Of a DNA stretch of 38,171 nt, positions 1-6,894 are shown in pieces. A program made the translations under genes and the position numbers. The notes under the pieces are model-generated. The model saw only the letters and a list, made by a program, of their open reading frames with translations, was not told the origin of the DNA and searched no databases. Position 1 is the stretch's first letter. Each line of letters starts with the position of its first letter. This DNA comes from Clostridia bacterium (GTDB taxonomy: Bacteria; Bacillota; Clostridia; Christensenellales; Aristaeellaceae). The DNA is taken from assembly GCA_017552535.1 (NCBI GenBank), contig JAFZPV010000011.1, positions 1-38,171 on the forward strand. Reading direction: 5' to 3'.

Positions 1-748
1 GCATGCCCGGTATGTCGAGGGAAAGGATGCGCATCCCGGAAAGGATCTCCGGGATGCCGCCGTCGCTGATGCGCTGCGCCAGCCCCTCGGCGATGGAGCT
101 TTTGCCCACGCCCGGCTCGCCGATCAGCACGGGATTGTTCTTGGTGCGGCGGGACAGGATCTGTATGATGCGCTCCATTTCTCGGTCGCGGCCGATCACC
201 GGGTCCAGTTCGCCCTGACGGGCCGCTTCCACCAGGTCGCGGGCGTATTTGTCCAGCATGGGTGTTTTGCCCTTGCCGGGCGCGCCGGGCTCCTCGATCC
301 CCGCGAACTGTTTGGGCTTTTTGCCGCCCAGGGCGTTGATGAGTTCTTCACGGGCCTTGTTCAGGTCCACGCCCAGCTTGCCCAGCGCGTGGGCCGCCAC
401 ACCCGCCCGCTCCCGCATAAGCGCCAGAAGCAGGTGTTCGGTGTCGATATAGTCCTGCCCCAGGTCGCGGGCTTCCCGGGCGCTGGCCTCCAGCACGGTT
501 TTGGAGCGAATGGTATAGCTCAGGTTGCCGGGCTCCGCGTCGTCGCTGCCCCAGCCCACCAGTTGCACCACGATATTGCGGGCGTCGTCCAGGGTGATCC
601 CCTCCAGCACGATGGAAGCCTTGCCGGGGTCGTTCAGTATGCCCAAAAGCAGGTGCTCCGTGCCGATATAGGCCCGGCGCAGCATCGCCGCTTCCCGCTG
701 CGCCGCCTCCAGGGCTTTGTTTCCGTGATCGTTGAATCTTGCAAGCAT
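1..748 (-). CDS. clpC: ClpC AAA+ unfoldase, N-terminal part (cut by window edge)
   Basis: This is the start of the Clp-family unfoldase that feeds substrates to ClpP; only about the first 249 residues lie in the window. Two Clp N-domain repeats are visible, each with a conserved TEHLLL motif ([12 protein letters not shown], then [12 protein letters not shown]), followed by a linker and the start of the first AAA+ domain with [14 protein letters not shown] and the Walker A motif GEPGVGKSS (usually GKTA). The ATG at 748 is preceded by a GGGAG ribosome binding site and starts 12 bases after the mcsB stop, so it is the last visible gene of the ctsR operon. The fourfold order ctsR-mcsA-mcsB-clpC is diagnostic of Bacillota. 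The gene continues beyond base 1. Family and role are secure; the second AAA+ domain and the ClpP-binding loop cannot be checked. Confidence 0.96.
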   Translation of the reverse strand, partial: MLARFNDHGNKALEAAQREAAMLRRAYIGTEHLLLGILNDPGKASIVLEGITLDDARNIVVQLVGWGSDDAEPGNLSYTIRSKTVLEASAREARDLGQDYIDTEHLLLALMRERAGVAAHALGKLGVDLNKAREELINALGGKKPKQFAGIEEPGAPGKGKTPMLDKYARDLVEAARQGELDPVIGRDREMERIIQILSRRTKNNPVLIGEPGVGKSSIAEGLAQRISDGGIPEILSGMRILSLDIPGM

Positions 749-760
749 CGGTCTGCTCCC

Positions 761-1789
761 TTACAGTATGTTCGGTTTGATGTCTTCTGAAAATTTCTTG
801 CGCGCCGCGTCCGCCCGCAGAAGCATTTCCTCCCGCTCGCTGATGTCGCCATACTGGGTGATGAGCCTTTCCGGGGACATGTCCAGCATAAAGGCGTCCA
901 GCTCCCTGAGGTTGCCCTGAAGCATGCCCAGGATCAGTCCGGGCCTGAGCATGGAATACAGGGTGACAAATTCGTCGTAGGGCATCAGGCGGGCGTATGT
1001 GAGCGTGCCTATGCCCCGCATCACGCCGTCGGCAAAGCTTTCCTCGTCGTCCTTGAGCAGCTCCTCCAGCGCGTCCCTCTCCCGCATGACCAGCGCTTCG
1101 CCCTCTTCCCGGAGGCGCGAAAGCACGTCGAAGCGGTTTTTGCCCAGCTGCGTGGCCGTTCTGAGCAGGTAGATCTCGCTGTCTTCGTCGTCCTCGTTCC
1201 AGACCTGGTGCAGAATGAGGCCCTTCTGCTCCAGGGCTTTGGCCTCGTCCCCGATCCGGTCCATGCCCTGAAGGCCCGTAAGCTGCATGAGATATGCGCC
1301 CGTGAGCGCGTTGCCCGCGTAAGCCGGATCGCTGGTAAGGTAGCCCCAGTTCTCATCAAAGGCAAATGGGGCCCTGGCCGACAGGGCCCTTTCCAGCGTA
1401 TCCGTCATGCTGAGGGCCGCCATGATCCCCTCGCTTTTTCGGAAGGACGTGACGTTCAGATGGTCGCCCCGGTTCAGGGTGATCAGCGCCCGGGGCTCAC
1501 TGCTCACCGTGAGGCGCACATCCCACAGCTTCGGGGCGTCCTCCGCGAAGAACGCCAGATCTTCCATCATGCTTTCGAAGGAATCGGGCGTTTCGTCGTT
1601 CAGCTCCGTCTGGACAGGCACCAGGCCCGGAAAGGCATCCAACAGCGCCTGCTTTGCCCGCGCCTTAGCCTCTTTGCGGCCTTCGTCGTCCAGCTTTGGG
1701 GGAAAGGCGAGGTCCGCATAGTTGCGCTTGACGTTTACCGCAGACAGCAGGATCACGTCGCTCAGGTCTTCTTCGTTCACGCGCAGCAT
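761..1789 (-). CDS. mcsB: McsB-like protein with degenerate arginine-kinase motifs
   Basis: By position (between mcsA and clpC), length (342 aa, family about 350) and overall pattern this is McsB, which normally phosphorylates arginines to mark proteins for ClpCP. The fold markers remain: ENWGYLT (147-152), GDHLNV (108-113), and a C-terminal region with RPGLILGML followed by LITQYG. The catalytic signatures do not. The usual SSRIRLARN is replaced by LLSAVNVKRN (14-23). NEEDHLR is replaced by NRGDHLN (106-112). The CPTN-GTG segment with the conserved cysteine is replaced by SDPAYAGNALTG (153-164). The GxYGEGS segment is replaced by LILHQVWNEDDEDSE (191-205). The frame is intact, so this is not a decayed pseudogene; I infer an inactive or re-purposed kinase that may still act as a CtsR or ClpC adaptor. 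It starts 3 bases after mcsA. Confidence 0.88.
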   Translation of the reverse strand: MLRVNEEDLSDVILLSAVNVKRNYADLAFPPKLDDEGRKEAKARAKQALLDAFPGLVPVQTELNDETPDSFESMMEDLAFFAEDAPKLWDVRLTVSSEPRALITLNRGDHLNVTSFRKSEGIMAALSMTDTLERALSARAPFAFDENWGYLTSDPAYAGNALTGAYLMQLTGLQGMDRIGDEAKALEQKGLILHQVWNEDDEDSEIYLLRTATQLGKNRFDVLSRLREEGEALVMRERDALEELLKDDEESFADGVMRGIGTLTYARLMPYDEFVTLYSMLRPGLILGMLQGNLRELDAFMLDMSPERLITQYGDISEREEMLLRADAARKKFSEDIKPNIL

Positions 1790-1792
1790 GCC

Positions 1793-2317
1793 TTACGCTT
1801 CCCTCCGTTCCCCGATCTTTTCGTTCAGGGCCTTCAATTCGTCCCTGAGGCGCGCGGCGGTCTCGTATTCCTCCTGCCTGATGGCCTTCTGCAGTTCGTC
1901 GCGCAGCGTCTGTGCGCGGCGGATGTCTTCGTGCAGCTCGCGTCCGCCCGGCGCGCTGCCGATATAGACGGCGGAGCTGTATTTGCGCACCAGCATCTCC
2001 TCGATGGGCTCACGGAAGGCACGGTAGCATTCGGCGCAGCCCAGCAGCTTGTTCTTTTTGTATTCGCGGTACTCCGTGCCGCATTTGGGGCATACGGCAC
2101 TGAAGCGGTCGTTTTCTTTTTCTCCCCGCCCCATGCGCAGGCGCCCCAGCAGGGCCGTCATAAAATCTGAAATGTCCAGCGCCTTCATCTCGCCGAAGGC
2201 CGGCCGCAGCCTGGAAGCGCACTCCTGGCACAACTCTCTGGAAACGCTGCTGCCGTCCGGCGCGATGGCCTCCACGTGGACGGTGGCTTCATTTTCGCCG
2301 CATTGTTCACACAGCAT
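1793..2317 (-). CDS. mcsA: McsA zinc-finger/UVR-domain activator of the Clp stress operon
   Basis: McsA binds zinc and normally activates McsB and the CtsR response. The 174-residue protein has four CxxC-type zinc-binding pairs: CEQC (3-6), CQEC (30-33), CPKC near residue 76 and CAEC near residue 94. A C-terminal UVR motif follows (LRDELQKAIRQEEYETAARL). Length matches the family. Its ATG directly abuts the ctsR stop (TGAATG), so it is probably translated by coupling. mcsB follows after 3 bases. McsA looks fully conserved although its partner McsB has lost its catalytic motifs, which is worth noting. Identification is secure from motifs and neighbours. Confidence 0.95.
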   Translation of the reverse strand: MLCEQCGENEATVHVEAIAPDGSSVSRELCQECASRLRPAFGEMKALDISDFMTALLGRLRMGRGEKENDRFSAVCPKCGTEYREYKKNKLLGCAECYRAFREPIEEMLVRKYSSAVYIGSAPGGRELHEDIRRAQTLRDELQKAIRQEEYETAARLRDELKALNEKIGERREA

Positions 2318-2785
2318 TCAGTTTTCCTCCTGCAATTCCTTAAACACTTGGGTGATGGCGCTTTTGAGGACGCACGCCCTGAGGGCGTCCTTGCAGCCAA
2401 GGGGCAGCGCCGCGGCCCCCGCGCACACGCAGGAGCGCATGAGCCGTTCCTCCCGCGCCGTAACGAGCTTGAGCTCCCGGAGCCTTGAAATGAGGGCAAA
2501 AGCGGTCTCCTCGTCCACGGCATCGCCGATGCGTTCCATAAGGCTCTCGTACAGATCCGCGCTGGGGGTGCTCAGGCGGATCAGGCGCACGTAGCCGCTG
2601 CCGCCCCGGCGGGATTCCACCAGGTAGCCCCTGTCCACCGAAAAGCGCGTGGCCAGCACATAATTGATCTGGCTGTTGGCGCAGCCGAAATACTGGGCCA
2701 ATTCGTTGCGCTTGATCTCGATGCGGGTATCCTCGCCGAGCAGCTGCTTGATAAAGTTTTCGATACTGTCGCTGAGCGCAGCCAT
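2318..2785 (-). CDS. ctsR: CtsR transcriptional repressor of class III heat-shock genes
   Basis: CtsR is a winged-helix dimer that represses clp genes until heat or protein stress. The 155-residue product has the family N-terminus (LSDSIENFIKQLL), the DNA-contacting segment with RNELAQYFGCANSQINYVLATRF, and the glycine-rich wing ESRRGGSGYVRL. The C-terminal half has the four-helix pattern usual for the family. The start ATG at 2785 follows a strong GGAGG (2791-2795 on the complementary strand) at 5 bases. The gene heads the operon with mcsA, mcsB and clpC, and a CtsR operator lies directly upstream of its own start, so it should autoregulate. Arginine 62 of Bacillus-type CtsR, the McsB target, lies in the wing; this protein keeps arginines there (SRRGG). 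Confidence 0.96.
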   Translation of the reverse strand: MAALSDSIENFIKQLLGEDTRIEIKRNELAQYFGCANSQINYVLATRFSVDRGYLVESRRGGSGYVRLIRLSTPSADLYESLMERIGDAVDEETAFALISRLRELKLVTAREERLMRSCVCAGAAALPLGCKDALRACVLKSAITQVFKELQEEN

Positions 2786-2797
2786 AAGCGCCTCCTG

Positions 2798-2815
2798 TTT
2801 GACTATTTTTGACTA
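2798..2815 (-). promoter_or_regulatory. CtsR operator (direct heptad repeat)
   Basis: Read on the minus strand, two copies of AGTCAAA are separated by AAT, close to the CtsR consensus RGTCAAANNNRGTCAAA. The site lies between the -10 element and the ctsR ribosome binding site, over the predicted transcription start, so bound CtsR would block the promoter of its own operon. Each half departs from consensus only slightly (AGTCAAA for GGTCAAA). Confidence 0.9.
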
Positions 2816-2843
2816 TTATATCAGACCGTTTGTTAAAAAGCAA
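2815..2843 (-). promoter_or_regulatory. Sigma-A promoter of the ctsR operon
   Basis: On the minus strand the -35 TTGCTT (2838-2843) and a perfect -10 TATAAT (2815-2820) are 17 bases apart. The 5' leader would be about 20 bases. The -10 abuts the CtsR operator. The -35 lies inside the T-rich tail of the terminator of the gene upstream. Confidence 0.85.
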
Positions 2844-2867
2844 GGCCCCGGATACATTTCCGGAGCC
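2831..2867 (-). terminator. Rho-independent terminator of the DapA/NanA-family gene
   Basis: On the minus strand a stem with arms 2859-2867 and 2844-2852 (GGCTCCGGA pairing with TCCGGGGCC, one mismatch) closes a 6-base loop and is followed by TTGCTTTTT. It lies about 20 bases after the stop codon at 2885. The T tract doubles as the -35 region of the ctsR promoter. Confidence 0.75.
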
Positions 2868-2884
2868 TCTGCGAAAAACCAGAT

Positions 2885-3808
2885 TTATACACCGTATGCG
2901 CGCCGCAGGAAAGCGGCAGCCCTGTCCATCTGCCGGACCTCGTCACAGAAGGTCTCCGTGAGCCCTTCTTTGGGCTTGGTGCGGCAAAAATCAGAAGACA
3001 GCACGCCCAGCGTTTTCAGGTAATACTTGGCGTTCACCGGATAATACTGGCGCTCGATCTCGGAAAAAACGGTCAGGAACGCCTGGACGTCCCGGGCCTT
3101 GTCCGTTTCACCGCGGGCGGTCAGGTCTGTCATCAGGCGGTACAGGTCCGGATGGAAGGAGAGCATCACGCCGGAAAATCCGCAGGCTCCCAGCAGGATC
3201 GAATCAAGGCACGTGGTGGTGTTGGCGTTGTACAGGCCGAAATCCGAGCCCTTCAGCACGCCCAGGCGTTTTTCGATCAGGGCCAGGTCGCAGCAGGTGT
3301 CTTTCATGAAGCGGAAGCGGCCCATGCCGCGGCACTGCTCCAGTTCTTCCAGCGTGATCAGGCGCTTGAAAGGATACGGGCACTCGTAGAATCCCAGGGG
3401 GATATCCGGTATCTCCCGGGCGATCTCAAGCACCCGGGGCATGATGCTGTCCTGGGGACGCCCCGCCGTCACCAGGCGGTTGGTGATGAGGATCAGCGCG
3501 TCGACGCCCGTGGAGGCGATGGCTTTCAGCTCTTCCAGCTGCTGGCTCGGCGCTTCGGAGACGTGTCCGGAGGCGATCACGGGCACGCGGGCATGGGCCT
3601 TGACGAAGGAGGCGATTTTCACCCGCTCCTCGAGGCTCAGAAAGAATATCTCGCTGGACTGGCAGTCGGCAAACAGCCCGTCCACGCCGTTTTGTTCATA
3701 CCAGTCGATCAGCCGCTCCAGGGAAGCGTAATCCACCTCGCTCTCGTCGGTGAAGGGGGTGAGCATCACCGGCCACAGGCCGGCCCGGTTCTGATTCAGG
3801 CTTTTCAT
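2885..3808 (-). CDS. DapA/NanA-family aldolase-lyase (not classical DapA)
   Basis: This 307-residue protein is a class I Schiff-base TIM-barrel lyase of the dihydrodipicolinate synthase / N-acetylneuraminate lyase superfamily. Visible landmarks are GLWPVMLTPF near the N-terminus, the catalytic tyrosine region GFYECPYPFKR, and the Schiff-base lysine in RFMKDTC near residue 170. The GTTGE loop of true DapA is replaced by DCQSSEI, so the substrate is probably a sugar acid or other 2-keto acid rather than aspartate semialdehyde; this is inference. It stands alone with its own consensus promoter and terminator, divergent from the ThuA-like gene. The ATG at 3808 follows an AGAGGTG site at 4 bases. 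Nearby glycan enzymes suggest a catabolic role. Confidence 0.85.
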   Translation of the reverse strand: MKSLNQNRAGLWPVMLTPFTDESEVDYASLERLIDWYEQNGVDGLFADCQSSEIFFLSLEERVKIASFVKAHARVPVIASGHVSEAPSQQLEELKAIASTGVDALILITNRLVTAGRPQDSIMPRVLEIAREIPDIPLGFYECPYPFKRLITLEELEQCRGMGRFRFMKDTCCDLALIEKRLGVLKGSDFGLYNANTTTCLDSILLGACGFSGVMLSFHPDLYRLMTDLTARGETDKARDVQAFLTVFSEIERQYYPVNAKYYLKTLGVLSSDFCRTKPKEGLTETFCDEVRQMDRAAAFLRRAYGV

Positions 3809-3839
3809 GGCGCACCTCTGCTGTTAATCTTGCCCGTTC

Positions 3840-3868
3840 ATTGTACCGCATCGGGCGGGACGTGTCAA
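3840..3868 (-). promoter_or_regulatory. Consensus sigma-A promoter for the DapA/NanA-family gene
   Basis: On the minus strand TTGACA (3863-3868) and TACAAT (3840-3845) are separated by exactly 17 bases, giving a leader of about 25 bases before the ATG at 3808. A short inverted repeat AGCTGC...GCAGCT (3881-3899) lies just upstream of the -35 and could be an operator, but nothing else supports that. Confidence 0.85.
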
Positions 3869-3947
3869 CACGGAAACGGAAGCTGCGGGGTGTGCAGCTG
3901 TACAACCGCCCTCCGGATGCTGCGCTGTCACACTTCTCCGGCGCTCC

Positions 3948-3976
3948 TTGCCTTTGAGGGCGTTTTGGGGTATACT
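3948..3976 (+). promoter_or_regulatory. Sigma-A promoter for the ThuA-like gene
   Basis: TTGCCT (3948-3953) and TATACT (3971-3976) are 17 bases apart. Transcription would start near 3983, leaving a leader of about 80 bases before the ATG at 4062. It is divergent from the promoter at 3840-3868. Confidence 0.7.
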
Positions 3977-4061
3977 TTGGAGCAGGAACGAAAGCCGGGA
4001 CGGAGCGAGGCGGGAGCGGCAAAAGAAACGGCTTGCCCCGCACCGGAGGAAGGAACACAAG

Positions 4062-4727
4062 ATGAAAGTTCTTTTGATATGCGACGATATCTGGCATCCC
4101 GCCGACGTGATCGAGCGGGGACTTGCGGCCATGAACCCGGAGGAAATGGAATTCGACCTGGTCAAAACCGCGAAGGACATCCTCTCCCCCGCGTTCGTGA
4201 GCCGGTACGACGTGCTGGTGAACTGCGCCGGGAATTCGATAAACGCCGCCAACAGCCATCCCTGGTTCGAGGAGGGCGTGACGGAGTTCGGACCGGAAGC
4301 GTTCCGCGAATACGTATTAAACGGCGGCGGGATGGTGGTGATCCATTCCGGCCTGACCATCGGCGGGCCGCGCGCGCCCGTGCCCGCCTACACGGACGTG
4401 GCCGGGGCTTACTTCGTGAGCCATCCGCCGCGGGAAATGACGCACGTGCGCGTGACGCGCGAAAACGAGATCACCCGCGGCGTGGAGGACTTTTCGGAGC
4501 GCGACGAGCACTACCAGATCGTTATGACCGCCGAAGACGTGCAGCCCTTCCTGCAGACGTCGTCCGAGCACGGCGGCGTGACCGTGAGCGGCTATACCCG
4601 CCTGTTCGGAAAGGGACGGGTTGCCGCGCTCACGCCGGGCCATACGCTGGCGGTCTGGGAGAATCCCAATTTCCAAAAACTTGTGAAAAACTCGATACGC
4701 TGGTGCGCCCTTGGCAGCGGAAAGTAA
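4062..4727 (+). CDS. ThuA-like / glutamine-amidotransferase-fold protein
   Basis: The 221-residue product matches the ThuA-like branch of the class I glutamine amidotransferase fold, which is usually found near sugar catabolism genes and has no settled reaction. Visible features are the N-terminal strand MKVLLICDD, the YDVLVNCAG strand, the GGGMVVIHSG turn, and a C-terminal TPGHTLAVWENPNFQKLVKNSIRW segment whose PGH and FQKLVxNSIRW pattern is typical of ThuA-like proteins. There is no signal peptide, so it is cytoplasmic. The ATG at 4062 was chosen over upstream in-frame starts because a GGAGGAAGG site (4045-4053) precedes it. It ends convergently with the GH92 gene, with a palindromic repeat between them. 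Confidence 0.8.
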   Translation: MKVLLICDDIWHPADVIERGLAAMNPEEMEFDLVKTAKDILSPAFVSRYDVLVNCAGNSINAANSHPWFEEGVTEFGPEAFREYVLNGGGMVVIHSGLTIGGPRAPVPAYTDVAGAYFVSHPPREMTHVRVTRENEITRGVEDFSERDEHYQIVMTAEDVQPFLQTSSEHGGVTVSGYTRLFGKGRVAALTPGHTLAVWENPNFQKLVKNSIRWCALGSGK

Positions 4728-4737
4728 ACTGCAAGAC

Positions 4738-4792
4738 AAATTGGAGGGGCAGCGCCCCTCCAATTTCATTCCGAAGGGCTGCCCTGCAGCCC
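4738..4792. repeat. Two-hairpin palindromic repeat, copy A (possible bidirectional terminator)
   Basis: The first hairpin (4738-4766) has a perfect 13-bp stem and a 3-base AGC loop; its core is TTGGAGGGGC / GCCCCTCCAA. Ten bases later a second hairpin (4776-4792) pairs GGGCTGC with GCAGCCC over a CCT loop. The unit fills the space between the convergent ThuA-like and GH92 genes. A second copy lies at 11185-11238 with an identical 23-base core and a diverged but still paired second stem. A/T bases flank the first stem on both sides, so it could stop transcription in either direction. Confidence 0.8.
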
Positions 4793-4794
4793 GT

Positions 4795-6870
4795 CTATGC
4801 TCCCCACTCCGGATTTGGCCGTTCATCCATATGTAAGGTCAGTTTTCCGCCCGCCAGGATGTCGCTGTGGTTGAGCTTCGTTTGGTTCCAGGGCTTTCCG
4901 TTGAGTTCCGCAGATCGGATGTACTTCGTCTTTGATGTGTTTCCTTTCGCCTCGATCGTAAAAGGCTTGCCGCCCTTCGGACGGATGGTGACGCGCTCGA
5001 AGATCGGGCTGCCGATATCGTATTTGGGCCTGCCCGGGCAGACCGGGTAGAAGCCCATGGCCGAAAACACGAACCAGGCGCACATCGCGCCGCCGTCCTC
5101 GTCGCCGCAGATCCCCTGGGGTGTATCGTCGAACCACCAGCGCATGATCTCCCTGAGGCGCCGCTGGGTCTTCCAGGGCTTGCCCGCATAGTTGTATAGA
5201 TACGGGATATGGAAGGACGGCTCGTTGCCCATGCAGAACTGCCCGATTAAGCCGGTCTCGTCCGGGAACTGGCCGAGGAAGGAATACTTGCTCAGGCCGT
5301 ACTGTTCCACGAACAGACGGTCGAGGTAGTTTTCCAGGGCCTTTGGGCCTCCCATGAGCCGGGCGAGGCCTTCGACGTCATGCTGGACGTGCATGGTGTA
5401 CGTCCAGCTGTTGCACTCGGCGAAGTACGCGCGGCCGCCCTGGCCGCCGGAGCGGACGGGATCGAAGTTCTCCACCCAGGAACCGTCCGCCAGCCGCGGA
5501 GCCATAAAGCCCGTCCGGGGATCGAACACGTTTTTATAGTTTTCCGCGCGCTGGGCGTATCGCTCCGCTTCCGGCTTTCCCAGCGCCTTTGCGTACTGCG
5601 CTAGGCACCACTCGTCATAGCAGGTCTCCAGCGTCACCGAAACGCACTGCCTGCGCTCGAAGGGATGCGCGTCCTTCAGGAACTCCTCTTCTCCCTCCTT
5701 CAGCGCCGGGAAGAAGCCCTTTTCGTCGTAGCACGCGTCAAATTCGTTTCTGAGGCCGGAAGACCAGGGCAGCTTCGTCGCCTGCTCCTGGTTTTTCACC
5801 ATGGCCTCCCAGGCAAGCTCCGTATCAAAGCCGCGAAGCCCTTTCAGGTAAGCGTCCGCGATCATGGCGGAGGAGTGCTTGCCGATCATCACGGCGCGGT
5901 TCCCCGTGAGGTGCGGAAACGTGGGCAGCCATCCGCTCTGGCTGTACATACGAAGGTAGGAGCGGATCATGTCCGTCTGCCTCTCTGGGTCCAGTAGCAG
6001 CTGCAGCGGGTGCGCGCCCCTGTAGGTGTCCCATATGCCGTCGTTCACGTAAAAGTGCGTTTCATCCTCATGCACCCGGCGGTCGTAGCCGCTGAAATAC
6101 CTGCCGTACTCCGTAATGTCGATCATGCGCTGGTGCACCCGGTACAGGGAGGTGTAGAATATGCGCTTTTCCTTCTCGGTCCCGCCTTCCACTTCGATCC
6201 TGCCGAGAGTCTCGTCCCAGACGGCCCGCGCGCGGTCTGCGGCTTCATCAAAGGAAACGCCGTCCGTCTCCTTTTCCAGGTTGTACGCCGCCTGGGCCGT
6301 ATCGATATAGGAAAAGCCCGCTTTCACCACAAGGCTCGCGCCGGGCCTGAATTCAAGGCACAGCGTGCCGTCCTTCCGGTCAGTATTCAGCGGTTCTTCG
6401 CTCAGATTCAGGGCGAAGCAGAAGGGCACGCCTTCCCAAAGCTCGCTTCCGGTGATGCGCCCGTCTTCAAGCGTAAGACGGCCTTCGCCGCCCGGCGAAA
6501 CGCGGAGAAAAGCGCGCTTTTCCGCCGGGTACAAAAAACGGTAGACGGCGCAGTGCTCCGTTACCGTATATTCCGCCGTTACGCCGCTGTCCTCCAGGAG
6601 CACTTTGCCGCGGTAGCATTTCACTTCTTCAAAGTCATGGTCGTATAACGAGAAAAACACCGGCGCGTCCCCCGCGTCCGGCATGATGCGGCCCCGGTTC
6701 ACGGGAAAGCCGTATATCACCGGCGCCAGGTAATGGTCGTTGATGCTTTCGTCCAGCACAGGCCTGATCTGCGCCATGGCGTGAGGCAGGTGCACCAGCG
6801 GCTGCGTGGCCTTCAAAAGGTACGATATCGAGCCGATATACGGATCGACATAGTCAGAATAATGCGTCAT
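4795..6870 (-). CDS. GH92-family alpha-mannosidase, cytoplasmic
   Basis: A 691-residue member of glycoside hydrolase family 92, calcium-dependent exo-alpha-mannosidases that act on mannans or N-glycans. The family opening VDPYIGS appears at once (residues 8-14). The C-terminal catalytic block is clear: GNEPS (548-552) followed by HIPYLYNYAGKPWKTQ, then GDEDGG (589-594), AWFVFSAMGFYPVCPG and DIGSPIFE. There is no signal peptide, so imported oligosaccharides are the likely substrates. The ATG at 6870 has AGGAGGA 7-8 bases upstream and lies 24 bases after larA, making a two-gene operon read from the larA promoter. Many Bacteroides GH92 enzymes are secreted and longer; the compact cytoplasmic form fits a Gram-positive scavenger. 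Linkage specificity cannot be read from the sequence. Confidence 0.93.
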   Translation of the reverse strand: MTHYSDYVDPYIGSISYLLKATQPLVHLPHAMAQIRPVLDESINDHYLAPVIYGFPVNRGRIMPDAGDAPVFFSLYDHDFEEVKCYRGKVLLEDSGVTAEYTVTEHCAVYRFLYPAEKRAFLRVSPGGEGRLTLEDGRITGSELWEGVPFCFALNLSEEPLNTDRKDGTLCLEFRPGASLVVKAGFSYIDTAQAAYNLEKETDGVSFDEAADRARAVWDETLGRIEVEGGTEKEKRIFYTSLYRVHQRMIDITEYGRYFSGYDRRVHEDETHFYVNDGIWDTYRGAHPLQLLLDPERQTDMIRSYLRMYSQSGWLPTFPHLTGNRAVMIGKHSSAMIADAYLKGLRGFDTELAWEAMVKNQEQATKLPWSSGLRNEFDACYDEKGFFPALKEGEEEFLKDAHPFERRQCVSVTLETCYDEWCLAQYAKALGKPEAERYAQRAENYKNVFDPRTGFMAPRLADGSWVENFDPVRSGGQGGRAYFAECNSWTYTMHVQHDVEGLARLMGGPKALENYLDRLFVEQYGLSKYSFLGQFPDETGLIGQFCMGNEPSFHIPYLYNYAGKPWKTQRRLREIMRWWFDDTPQGICGDEDGGAMCAWFVFSAMGFYPVCPGRPKYDIGSPIFERVTIRPKGGKPFTIEAKGNTSKTKYIRSAELNGKPWNQTKLNHSDILAGGKLTLHMDERPNPEWGA

Positions 6871-6894
6871 ATGGTCGTTCCTCCTGCTGCGGTA

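Noticed and set aside
1208-2170. Long plus-strand reading frames opposite real genes, e.g. 1208-2170, 3152-5050, 23481-24518
   Set aside because: High GC makes stop codons rare. The translations are low in family signal, rich in Arg/Ala/His, and oppose well-identified genes.
2885-3808. Lysine-pathway DapA
   Set aside because: The GTTGE loop is replaced by CQSSE and no lysine genes are adjacent, so only the superfamily is claimed.
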